Origin: a bacterium UBP2_UBA5202
GTDB lineage: Bacteria > Edwardsbacteria > AC1 > EtOH8
Assembly (NCBI GenBank): GCA_002412795.1
Contig: DHVS01000028.1
Span: 29,134-93,133, forward strand
DNA: 64,000 nt
Direction of reading: 5' to 3'
Part shown: piece by piece, positions 22,930 to 30,833 of the stretch
How positions within the stretch are numbered: position 1 is the first letter of the stretch
Layout of the letters: each line of letters begins with the position of its first letter
The notes under the pieces: generated by a model
What the model was told of the DNA's origin: nothing
The model's input: the letters and a program-made list of their open reading frames with translations, nothing else
Database searches by the model: none
Position numbers and translations under genes: made by a program

Positions 22930-22984
22930 ACTCATCCCCAGTCCCCTTCTCTTCACAAGAGAAGGGGTTCAAGGGGTTGAGTTT
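22930..22984. repeat. Direct repeat copy 2 and hairpin next to the DUF559 gene
   Basis: It contains the same CATCCCCAGTCCCCTTCTCTT core as 22441-22465. The repeat runs on into CACAAGAGAAGGGG, making the hairpin CCCCTTCTCTT / AAGAGAAGGGG. It lies 15 bases upstream of the DUF559 start and close to the hisS stop. Confidence 0.55.
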
Positions 22985-23003
22985 TTCAGCCAGCAATGTT
23001 TCC

Positions 23004-24266
23004 CTACTCGCACTGGCAGTACTTCGGCACATTGACCACCAGTTCGTCAAAGGCCACTTCGGCCTGCTGGTGCTGGTCCATGTCCTTCAGCGTCACCAAG
23101 CCCTTCCTGATCTCGTCCTCGCCGATCAATGCCACGTAGCGGGCGTTGAGCCGCCCGGCCTCGCGCATCTGGGCCTTTAAACTGCGGCCCAGAAGCTCCT
23201 GCTCGCAGGCCAGGCCCTTTTGCCGCAGCTGGGAGCAAAGCAGGCTGCCCTTCTTCACCGCCTCATCGCCCAGGGTGGCGATATAGACATCGGGCCTCTT
23301 CTCCGGCGGCAGGTTCACTCCCTGATTTTTGAGAGCCAGAACATATCTCTCCAGACCCGAACCAAAGCCCACCCCCGGGGCGGGGCTGCCCCCCAGATCC
23401 TCCATCAGGCCGTCGTAGCGCCCGCCTCCGCCCAGCGCATCCTGGGCCCCCAGATGTTGTGAAATAACTTCGAAAGCTGTGCGGGTATAGTAGTCCAGTC
23501 CGCGGACCAGGTTCTTGTCCAGGGTGAACGGGATCTCAATGTCTTTTAATCTGTCCTGCACTGCCTGAAAATGCGTCTTACAGTCCCCGCACAAAAAGTC
23601 CTTCATCTCCGGGACATCCTTGAACTTTGCCTGGTCTATCTTGCAGTCCAGTATCCTCAGGGGATTACGGTTATAGCGGTCCTGGCAGTTGTCGCAGAGC
23701 TCAGGCAGCATGGGTTTGAAATGGTCCGTCAGCTTCTGGCGGTAGGGCGGCCGGCACTGGGCGCAGCCCAGGCTGTTGAGCCGTAGGCTTAAGCCTCCCA
23801 GGCCCAGCTTCTGAAGGGTGAAGAACAACAGCGAGATCGCCTCCACATCGGCCAGGGGGCTGTGGCTTCCCAGCACCTCGGCCCCGAACTGGGTGTGCTG
23901 GCGCATCCGGCCGGCCTGGGGCCGCTCGTAGCGGAACATGGGCGCCAGGTAGAAGACCTTGGCGCAGGGCTGTTCCTTGAGTGTGTTGTGCTCTATCAGG
24001 GCCCTTAAGACCGGCGGCGTCCCCTCGGGCCGCAGAGTGATGGAGCGCTGGCCCTTGTCGGTGAAGGTGTACATCTCCTTCTGGACGATGTCGGTGGTGT
24101 CCCCGGTGCCCTTGACGAACAGCGCGGTGTCCTCAAAGACCGGGGTCCGGATCTCCTTGAACCCGTAGATCCGGGACTGCTCCCGGATCACCGATTCTAT
24201 GTGCTGCCAGAGATGGACCTGGTCCGGCATCACGTCGTAGGTGCCCTTGCTGGCTTGAAACTTCAT
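23004..24266 (-). CDS. hisS: Histidyl-tRNA synthetase
   Basis: 420 aa from the ATG at 24266 (MKFQASKGTYDVMPDQ), which overlaps the vanZ-like stop as ATGA. Class II motifs are FEDTALFVKGTGDTTDIVQK (motif 1 region), YLAPMFRYERPQAGRMRQHT (motif 2 with the HisRS-specific Arg), the HisA-type LVRGLDYYTRTAFEV, and GVGFGSGLERYVLAL (motif 3). The C-terminal anticodon-binding domain follows (KRPDVYIATLGDEAVKKG). It is the last gene of the long minus-strand hyp run. Confidence 0.94.
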   Translation of the reverse strand: MKFQASKGTYDVMPDQVHLWQHIESVIREQSRIYGFKEIRTPVFEDTALFVKGTGDTTDIVQKEMYTFTDKGQRSITLRPEGTPPVLRALIEHNTLKEQPCAKVFYLAPMFRYERPQAGRMRQHTQFGAEVLGSHSPLADVEAISLLFFTLQKLGLGGLSLRLNSLGCAQCRPPYRQKLTDHFKPMLPELCDNCQDRYNRNPLRILDCKIDQAKFKDVPEMKDFLCGDCKTHFQAVQDRLKDIEIPFTLDKNLVRGLDYYTRTAFEVISQHLGAQDALGGGGRYDGLMEDLGGSPAPGVGFGSGLERYVLALKNQGVNLPPEKRPDVYIATLGDEAVKKGSLLCSQLRQKGLACEQELLGRSLKAQMREAGRLNARYVALIGEDEIRKGLVTLKDMDQHQQAEVAFDELVVNVPKYCQCE

Positions 24267-24634
24267 TTGTCTTCGTCCTTGTTCTTGTAGCATAGTTTGG
24301 AAAGACCGGTGCCCGCCGTAAAACCTATCACGTTCATTGAAAAATCCAGCAACGAGACCGTCCGGCCCGGCACCAATACCTCGTGATATTCATCCAGAGC
24401 GGCAAAGCCCAGGCCCAGACCCAGCAGGACCGCCCACAGCCCCTTTTGACGGTATCCTGACATAAAAACGGCACGGGCTGCCAACACCGCCAGCACCAGA
24501 TACACCGCTATGTGGAACACCCTGTCGGCGTGGGGATATTCTGGTGGGGTTTTTAAGTTGGGGATGGAGGTGGCCGTTATCATCAAGACCAGCCAGGCGG
24601 CCAACGGTCCCCAGATCAATATTTTCTTCCGCAT
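24263..24634 (-). CDS. VanZ-like membrane protein
   Basis: 123 aa from the ATG at 24634 (MRKKILIWGPLAAWLVLM); the longer frame overlaps the EIIA gene and is less likely. There are four predicted membrane helices. VanZ-family features are ITATSIPNL, the conserved HADRVFHIAVYLVLAVLA and LDEYHEVLVPGRTVSLLDF, including the (D/S)xxxxHxxxY(x)xL and E(x)xQ/P-like loops. VanZ relatives confer low-level teicoplanin tolerance in some Gram-positives, but their general role is unknown. It is coupled to hisS by a 4-base overlap. Confidence 0.82.
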   Translation of the reverse strand: MRKKILIWGPLAAWLVLMITATSIPNLKTPPEYPHADRVFHIAVYLVLAVLAARAVFMSGYRQKGLWAVLLGLGLGFAALDEYHEVLVPGRTVSLLDFSMNVIGFTAGTGLSKLCYKNKDEDK

Positions 24635-24641
24635 TACGTTC

Positions 24642-25094
24642 TTATTCCACCTGGCTGAATATTTTAAGCACTTCATCGGCGTTGGCCGCCTTCACCAGCT
24701 GTTCCCGGATCTGGTCCCGGTTCAATAGGCGGGAGACCAGGGCCAAAGCCTTGACATGGTCGGCGATGAAGTTCTGGGGGGTGGCCACAAAAAAGAAGAT
24801 CTGCACCGGCTGGTCGTCCAGCGAACCGAAATCCACCGGCTGGCGGCTGATGCCGAAGGCCCCGGCCATTTTCTTCAGCTCTTTGGTGCGGCCGTGGGGA
24901 ATGGCCACGCCCTTTCCGATCCCGGTGGACATCAGACCCTCCCGCTCCATGGCCGAACGGAGCAGGTCCGGCTGGTTCTCTATCAGCCCGGCCCCGGCCA
25001 TCAAGGCCACCAGTTCCGAGATGATCTCCTCCTTGGTGGCCCCGTTAAGCGGGACCTTGATGCAGTTACGCTCCAGTATTTCGTTTATCTTCAT
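24642..25094 (-). CDS. PTS EIIA type 2 (PtsN/fructose-like) domain protein
   Basis: 150 aa single-domain EIIA. The phosphorylated histidine lies in GVAIPHGRTKELKKMAGAFG (about residue 67). The ends NCIKVPLNGATKEEIISELV and FFFVATPQNFIADHVKALA fit PTS_EIIA_2. With no EIIB or EIIC nearby it is most likely a regulatory PtsN-type protein, not a sugar transporter. It sits between hypE (29 bases) and vanZ (7 bases) in the minus-strand operon. Confidence 0.88.
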   Translation of the reverse strand: MKINEILERNCIKVPLNGATKEEIISELVALMAGAGLIENQPDLLRSAMEREGLMSTGIGKGVAIPHGRTKELKKMAGAFGISRQPVDFGSLDDQPVQIFFFVATPQNFIADHVKALALVSRLLNRDQIREQLVKAANADEVLKIFSQVE

Positions 25095-25123
25095 CTCTGT
25101 CGCCTTATTGTGTTGGTTTTGTT

Positions 25124-26137
25124 TTAACAGATCCGCGGCAGGGCCTCGCCCTCCAGCATCATCAGCGGCCGTTTGCTGCCCAGGAACGTGGTCAGCAGCA
25201 CCCGCGGCTGGCCGGCTTCTACTTTTCCTATGATGGCCGCAGCTTTGCCCAGCGGGTACTGGCGCATGACACTCAGTATCTTTTCCGAATCTTCTTGGGG
25301 AACAATAGCTATCAGCTTGCCCTCGTTGGCCACATACAAGGGATCCAGGCCCAGCATCTCGCAGGCGCCTTTTACTTCCTGTTTGACCGGTATCTTTTCT
25401 TCCTCGATGTTGATGGTGACCTTTGACTGCAGCGCGATCTCGTTGAGCGTGGTGGCCAGCCCGCCCCGGGTGGGGTCGCGCAGAACGTGGATCATCCCCG
25501 CCTTCAGCATTGCTCCGGCCAGTCCGTTGAGCGGGGCCGCATCGCTGAACAGGCTTCCGCTTAAACCGAAATTGTTCCGGGCATTGATCACCGCCGCCCC
25601 GTGGTCGCCTACGGTGCCGCTGAGGATAACCGCATCCCCCGGAACCGCCAGGGAACCTGAGACATTGACCCCTTCCGGGATCACACCCACTCCGGAGGTA
25701 TTTATGAACAGGCCGTCGCAGGCCCCCTTGTCCACCACTTTGGTATCCCCGGTGACTATGAACACGCCCGCTTCTTTGGCGGCCGCCGCCATGGAATCAG
25801 CCACCTTCTCCAGCGTCTCAAGCGAGAAGCCTTCCTCGATGATGAAGCCGGCCGAGAGATACAACGCCTTAGCGCCCTTCATGGCCAGATCGTTGACCGT
25901 CCCGCAGACCGCCAGCCGCCCGATGTCCCCGCCCGGGAAGAACAGCGGCTTGACCACATAGCTATCCGTGGTGAACGCAATTTTGAATTTTGAATTTTGA
26001 ATTTTGCATTCAGCCGCGTCGTCCCCCTGGTTTAGCAGAGCGTTTGAAAAACGAGTCTTGAATACCTTTTCTATCAACTCGTGGGAAATCCGCCCGCCGG
26101 AGCCGTGAGCCAATATTACTGACCTGTTGTTATTCAT
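25124..26137 (-). CDS. hypE: Hydrogenase maturation protein HypE (carbamoyl dehydratase)
   Basis: 337 aa from the ATG at 26137 (MNNNRSVILAHGSGGRISHE); the upstream extension is unlikely. HypE receives the carbamoyl group from HypF on its terminal cysteine and dehydrates it to a thiocyanate that supplies CN ligands for the [NiFe] site. The protein ends in PRIC, the required C-terminal Cys. AIR-synthase-like motifs GHGSGG-type, FTTDSYVVKPLFFPGGDIG and LRDPTRGGLATTLNEIA are clear. Residues about 44-51 (KIQNSKFK) come from the AAAATTC-type repeat at 25979-26010 and look like an insertion before FTTDS. Confidence 0.93.
   Translation of the reverse strand: MNNNRSVILAHGSGGRISHELIEKVFKTRFSNALLNQGDDAAECKIQNSKFKIAFTTDSYVVKPLFFPGGDIGRLAVCGTVNDLAMKGAKALYLSAGFIIEEGFSLETLEKVADSMAAAAKEAGVFIVTGDTKVVDKGACDGLFINTSGVGVIPEGVNVSGSLAVPGDAVILSGTVGDHGAAVINARNNFGLSGSLFSDAAPLNGLAGAMLKAGMIHVLRDPTRGGLATTLNEIALQSKVTINIEEEKIPVKQEVKGACEMLGLDPLYVANEGKLIAIVPQEDSEKILSVMRQYPLGKAAAIIGKVEAGQPRVLLTTFLGSKRPLMMLEGEALPRIC
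25979..26010. repeat. Short AAAATTC tandem repeat inside hypE
   Basis: On the coding strand AAAATTC is repeated several times (AAAATTCAAAATTC and so on), read in frame as KIQNSKFKI. It is far more AT-rich than its surroundings. Such repeats are usually intergenic. Confidence 0.6.
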
Positions 26138-26963
26138 CCCGTTTACCAAAGGATAGATCAATTGTGCTCGTTAGACCAACCTTATAAAATGCACCTCCTA
26201 TTTTGGTCTCCTCATATATAAATATACCACCGTTGCTATAACTTGTTTTATAAGGCCTTACACAAGTGGATATTCCAAACTGGGCAAAACCCTTTAACCA
26301 TTTTGGTCCAACCTCCAATTGCAGGGCCGGTTCAATATTAATAAATGATACGTTCTTATGTTCAACTGTATCAGCACTAGCATATGAAGTCCCCAAGTTG
26401 TAATAATAAATGCTTTGACAATATGGGTACCAAATATACATTACCCTGCCCCCAAAAACCAGATTAAATCCTGATTTTTCACGGCCGTGATTTATCTGTA
26501 AAAATATCTTGTTATATTTACCTTCATTCTCGGTCGGGGCGTCAGCCACGTTTGGGAAATATTCTTTTTGAAAAACATACCCCTTCCCGGTACCACAAAA
26601 AACGTCAGTAACTGTTTGCTTCTGGTCAACCTTTCCTATCCTGCATCCGATTCCCATTTCGCCATACCAAGAACTGACAGCATAATGTTTTAAATCGTTG
26701 AATATCGCAGTATTTTCTGTATACTCATCATCATTTTTGAAATAGTCGGCAAAAATACGTACTCGTTTATTTAATGAAAAAGCAAGGCTTCCATCCATGA
26801 AGCTGTGCCCGCTATAATATAATCCACCTTGTACTGCAGGGCCGTTTGCCAATAACGGCAAACATAACGGATTCGGCTCAAACAGGATTTCCCCCTTTGC
26901 TACGTTTGCGGCAGATAGAATAATTAAAATGATGAACAAGCTGTTTTTAACCATATTGATCAC
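26130..26963 (-). CDS. AT-rich secreted/outer-membrane-like protein of unknown function
   Basis: 277 aa, not recognised. A signal peptide (LFIILIILSAANVAKGE) precedes a long stretch of alternating aromatic strands (GGLYYSGHSFMDGSLAFSLN, FNLVFGGRVMYIWYPY, LQLEVGPKWLKGFAQFGIST, GGAFYKVGLTSTIDLSFG). This suits a small outer-membrane beta-barrel. The last residues SFGKRDE and overall style recall bacteroidete-like porin or PorT-type proteins, but the match is not specific. It lies between hypD and hypE (8-base overlap with hypE) and is much more AT-rich than either, so it probably inserted into the operon. Confidence 0.6.
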   Translation of the reverse strand: MINMVKNSLFIILIILSAANVAKGEILFEPNPLCLPLLANGPAVQGGLYYSGHSFMDGSLAFSLNKRVRIFADYFKNDDEYTENTAIFNDLKHYAVSSWYGEMGIGCRIGKVDQKQTVTDVFCGTGKGYVFQKEYFPNVADAPTENEGKYNKIFLQINHGREKSGFNLVFGGRVMYIWYPYCQSIYYYNLGTSYASADTVEHKNVSFINIEPALQLEVGPKWLKGFAQFGISTCVRPYKTSYSNGGIFIYEETKIGGAFYKVGLTSTIDLSFGKRDE

Positions 26964-26966
26964 TTG

Positions 26967-28064
26967 TCAATTTTGATATTTGTACCAAGCAGCGCAGGCC
27001 CCTTCTGATGACACCATGCACGGCCCCACCGGGCTTTCCGGCGTGCATTTTTTCCCGAACATCGGACATTCATCAGGCTGATGAAGCCCCATCATCACCT
27101 GGCCGCAGATGCACCCCTGGGGCTCTATGGCCGGAGGGACTTCGACATTAAACCGGCTGGCGGCATCATAATTCTTATATTCAGGCCTGAAGCAAAGCCC
27201 AGTCTCCGGTATGCTGCCAATGGCCCGCCATTCGGCGGTGCAGGGCTCGGTCACCTTATCCAGCATGGCCAAAGCATTCGGGTTCCCGGCATCCGGCACT
27301 CCCCTCCGGTACTCGGTCTGCACGCTGAAGGCCAGCCCGTCCTTTTTATGGCTTCGGAGCTGTTCCAGCAGCATCACTATTGACTCCAGAATGTCCAGCG
27401 GCTCGAACCCGGCAATAACGCAGGGGATCTGATATTCAGCCGGGATGAATTGATACGGCGCACTGCCGATGATGGCCGAGACATGGCCCGGACAGAGGAA
27501 CCCGTCTATCCTGGTCCGGCCGGACTCCAGAATGGCTTTCAGGGCATGGGGCACGGTCTTGAAGGCAGGATAGACCGAGAAGTTATCAAGACCCTTCTCT
27601 TTGGCCTCCAGCACCGTGGCGATGATGGTGGGCGAGGTGGTCTCGAAACCCACCCCGGCAAAGACCACCTGTTTTTGCGGGTTCCCGGCGGCGATCTGCA
27701 GGGCATCCAGCGGGGAATACAGTATCCTGACATCGGCCCCCTGGGATCTGGCTTCCCTTAGACTGGAATGCGAACCGGGGACACGGACCATGTCGCCGAA
27801 GGTGGTGAATATCACGTCCTTCAGCCCGGCAATGGCTATCATCCGGTCGATGTCATAAAGCGAAGTGACGCAGACCGGACAGCCCGGCCCGGATAAAAGT
27901 TTTATCGACCTGGGGATCAGCCCCCGGATGCCGAACTGGGATATGGCCATGGTGTGGCTGCCGCAGACCTCCATGAAGGAATACGGGCCGTCGCACAGGC
28001 TCTCTATCCTTTTGACCAGTTTTGCGGCCACCACCGGGTCGCGGAATTTATCAAGATCGATCAT
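26967..28064 (-). CDS. hypD: Hydrogenase maturation protein HypD
   Basis: 365 aa. It is the iron-sulfur scaffold on which Fe(CN)2CO is assembled with HypC. It carries FMEVCGSHTMAISQFGIRGL, LLSGPGCPVCVTS, FTTFGDMVRVPGS, FAGVGFETTSPT and the C-terminal cluster motif CICGQVMMGLHQPDECPMFG with further Cys residues. It starts 12 bases after the hypC stop. The cluster order hypF-hypC-hypD-(unknown)-hypE is conserved apart from the insert. Confidence 0.95.
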   Translation of the reverse strand: MIDLDKFRDPVVAAKLVKRIESLCDGPYSFMEVCGSHTMAISQFGIRGLIPRSIKLLSGPGCPVCVTSLYDIDRMIAIAGLKDVIFTTFGDMVRVPGSHSSLREARSQGADVRILYSPLDALQIAAGNPQKQVVFAGVGFETTSPTIIATVLEAKEKGLDNFSVYPAFKTVPHALKAILESGRTRIDGFLCPGHVSAIIGSAPYQFIPAEYQIPCVIAGFEPLDILESIVMLLEQLRSHKKDGLAFSVQTEYRRGVPDAGNPNALAMLDKVTEPCTAEWRAIGSIPETGLCFRPEYKNYDAASRFNVEVPPAIEPQGCICGQVMMGLHQPDECPMFGKKCTPESPVGPCMVSSEGACAAWYKYQN

Positions 28065-28076
28065 GCTGGCTGGCCG

Positions 28077-28298
28077 TCAGGTGATGGTGATGCCGGTTTC
28101 TTCTAATAACTTGTAGGTGTCCTCGGCCTCCTGGGGATCTATCCGCTGGATGGCAAAGCCGGCGTGGATCAGCACGAACTCGCCCACCTTGGCGTCGGGC
28201 ATCATATGCAGACCGATGCTGCGTTTAAGGCCCCGGATGTCCACCTCGGCCTTGTTCCCCTCGATGGTCTCGATCTTTGCCGGTATGGCTAAACACAT
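28077..28298 (-). CDS. hypC: Hydrogenase maturation chaperone HypC
   Basis: 73 aa. It begins MCLAIPAKIETIEGNKAEVD with the essential Cys2, and KVGEFVLIHAGFAIQRID is the conserved OB-fold end. It carries the Fe(CN)2CO unit from HypD to the hydrogenase large subunit. It lies 4 bases after hypF and 12 before hypD. Confidence 0.95.
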   Translation of the reverse strand: MCLAIPAKIETIEGNKAEVDIRGLKRSIGLHMMPDAKVGEFVLIHAGFAIQRIDPQEAEDTYKLLEETGITIT

Positions 28299-28302
28299 CT
28301 TC

Positions 28303-30696
28303 TTACTTCCCTAAAATGCTTGACACCAACTGTCCCAGGGCTATTCCGCCGTCATTCGACGGTACCTGTCTGTGGATCAGTACCTGGTAATCTTTTTTCA
28401 ATAATCCTTGCCGGACACGGGCCAACAGAGTCCTGTTTTGGAACACGCCCCCGGAAAGGGCCACGGTTTTTATCCCCGATCGCAACTTTAAATTATCGCA
28501 CATTGCCAGGGTAAAGTCAACGATTGTATTGTGGAATTTGGCCGAACAAACGCCTGGATTAACGCCGTTTTTAACATCATCAGTCAACTGCCTCCACATC
28601 TCTTCTAACAAGACCATTGACTGCCCGTCTGATTGAATTATCTGATGATCGTAACTGCCGGCGGTGCAGGGATCAACGCAATTCTCCAGCGCGATGGCCG
28701 CCTGGGCCTCAAAGGTGATGGAGGAACATACCCCCAGCAAAGCGCTGACTGCGTCGAACAGCCGCCCCAGGCTGGAGGTCCAGGCCAGGTTGAACCCGCT
28801 GTCCAATTGTTTGGATATCAGTTCCAGCTCAGATTGGTATTTTTCGGGGATAATGCCTGTGGGCAGTTCGTTCAAAAGATACTTGCTGTAGCCGGCGGCT
28901 ATCCGGTAGGGCTTTTTGATGGAGGTTTCGCCTCCCGGCAGCGGCAGGTATTCCAGGTGCCCGGCCCGGTCCATCGTTTTGCCGTCGAACAGGAAGAACT
29001 CCCCGCCCCAGATCTTGCCGTCTTCGCCGTAGCCGGTGCCGTCGAAAGCCACCCCGATGGCCGGTACCATTTTGCCGTTATCGGCCAGGGCGCTCAGGAT
29101 GTGGGCTTGGTGATGCTGGGCGGCGCGCAGGTCCACCCCAATTTGTTCCTTGGCCCATCGGGTGCTCAAGTAATCTGGATGCAGATCGTGGACCATGATC
29201 TCCGGCTTTATCCGGAACCACTTCTGGTATTTCTCAACCGTTTCTTTGAAAAATTCCAGGGTGGCCAGGTTATCCATCTCGCCGATGTATTGGCTGAGAT
29301 AGGCCCTGTTGCCTTCCGCCAGACAGAAAACGTTCTTCATCTCCCCTCCCACCGCCAGCGTCGGCGGTACCGAAACCGGGAGCATTATCGGATTGGGCGC
29401 ATAGCCCCGGGAGTGGCGGACTATCTGAACGATCTGCTGATTCTCGTTTGACAGTGTTTCCTCATTATTCCGCTTTCTGCTTTCTGATTTGATATTTATT
29501 GCATCGCTTACAAATACTATCGAATCGTCATTGCGGTTCTCAATATCCCGGTCGTTCAGCAGAAAATGATCGGCCAAGTCCGCCAGCCGGTTCAAGGCCT
29601 CCCGGTTGCCGGCCGTCACCGGTTCATCCTGGACATTGCCCGAGGTCATCACCAGGGCCTTGAGTCCGGGATTTATTTTTTTTAGTTCCCTAAACAAAAG
29701 ATGATGCACCGGCGCATAGGGCAGCATCACTCCTAGATAGTTGTTCCCCGGCGCTACAAATTCTGAAAGCCTTCCAATTTCCCATCCATTCGCCTGTGGG
29801 GCAAGCCGGCCTTTCTCAGGACAGGTTTTTCCGTTTTCCAATTTATTTAACAGCACGATCGGCGCCTGGCTGGAACACAGCAGTTTCTCTTCCTGGCAAC
29901 TTACCTGGCAGATGTCCCTGACATCCTCCAGCGATCCGCCCATCAGGGCCAGCGGCTTGTCCGGCCGGTTCTTTCTGGCGCGAAGCTTTTTGACCGCGGC
30001 ATCATTGCCGGCATCGCAGGCCAGGTGAAATCCCCCGATGCCCTTGAAGGCCAGGATCCCGCCAGTCAACAGCAGTTCTGCGGCCTTGGTTATCGCACCT
30101 GATCTTTCGGCCTTTATTTTTCCGTCCCCTCCGCAGAGCCAGATCTTGGGACCGCAGACCGGGCAGGCGTTGGGCTGGGCGTGGAATCTGCGGTTCTCAG
30201 GATCGTCGTATTCCCTTTGGCAGTCGGAACACATGGCAAAGCCCGCCATGGATGTCAAAGGCCTGTCATACGGTGTGTTTTGAATGATGGAGAACCGCGG
30301 CCCGCAGTTGGTGCAGTTTATGAAAGGATACAAATATCGCCGGTCATTCGCATCCAGCATCTCATTCAGGCAGTCGGAGCACAGGGCGATATCGGGTGAG
30401 ATCCTGGTGGCTCCGCCGCCGGTCAAGCTCTCCCTGATGACAAAATCCCTGTGATCGCCGGGTTCGGCCGGGAAAACGGCCATGGCATCGATCGTGGCCA
30501 GGGGCGGCAGTTCGCTTTTGACCTGGGACAAGAAAAGGTCGATGCCTTCGGTACTGCCCTGGGCATGGATCTCCACTCCCTGGCTGGAATTAAGCACCCA
30601 GCCGGCCAGGCCGTGCTTTTTGGCCAGCCGGTAAATGAAGGGCCGGAAGCCCACCCCCTGGACGATGCCGTTGATTTTTATCTTTATTGCGTTCAT
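28303..30696 (-). CDS. hypF: Carbamoyltransferase HypF
   Basis: 797 aa from the ATG at 30696 (MNAIKIKINGIVQGVGFRPF). Domains in order: acylphosphatase (VQGVGFRPFIYRLAKK), two zinc fingers (CSDCLNEML ... CTNCGPRF and CSDCQREY ... CPVCGPKI), a YrdC-like carbamoyl-AMP domain (LLTGGILAFKGIGGFHLACD) and a Kae1-like carbamoyltransferase domain (IGVAFDGTGYGEDGKIWGGE, VALSGGVFQN). It uses carbamoyl phosphate and ATP to carbamoylate HypE. It is the first gene of the minus-strand hyp run. No hypA, hypB or hydrogenase structural gene is in the window. Confidence 0.95.
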   Translation of the reverse strand: MNAIKIKINGIVQGVGFRPFIYRLAKKHGLAGWVLNSSQGVEIHAQGSTEGIDLFLSQVKSELPPLATIDAMAVFPAEPGDHRDFVIRESLTGGGATRISPDIALCSDCLNEMLDANDRRYLYPFINCTNCGPRFSIIQNTPYDRPLTSMAGFAMCSDCQREYDDPENRRFHAQPNACPVCGPKIWLCGGDGKIKAERSGAITKAAELLLTGGILAFKGIGGFHLACDAGNDAAVKKLRARKNRPDKPLALMGGSLEDVRDICQVSCQEEKLLCSSQAPIVLLNKLENGKTCPEKGRLAPQANGWEIGRLSEFVAPGNNYLGVMLPYAPVHHLLFRELKKINPGLKALVMTSGNVQDEPVTAGNREALNRLADLADHFLLNDRDIENRNDDSIVFVSDAINIKSESRKRNNEETLSNENQQIVQIVRHSRGYAPNPIMLPVSVPPTLAVGGEMKNVFCLAEGNRAYLSQYIGEMDNLATLEFFKETVEKYQKWFRIKPEIMVHDLHPDYLSTRWAKEQIGVDLRAAQHHQAHILSALADNGKMVPAIGVAFDGTGYGEDGKIWGGEFFLFDGKTMDRAGHLEYLPLPGGETSIKKPYRIAAGYSKYLLNELPTGIIPEKYQSELELISKQLDSGFNLAWTSSLGRLFDAVSALLGVCSSITFEAQAAIALENCVDPCTAGSYDHQIIQSDGQSMVLLEEMWRQLTDDVKNGVNPGVCSAKFHNTIVDFTLAMCDNLKLRSGIKTVALSGGVFQNRTLLARVRQGLLKKDYQVLIHRQVPSNDGGIALGQLVSSILGK

Positions 30697-30833
30697 GATA
30701 GATCTCAAAATAAACCGCCCTGTTATTTTCAGGACGGGGAAACATCCTTTGATTATATTCCTAAACGCTTAAAATTTCAAGGCATATCTCAAGTCTTGCA
30801 TTTTGCGGTGAAATAGTATATGCTTACTGCCCT

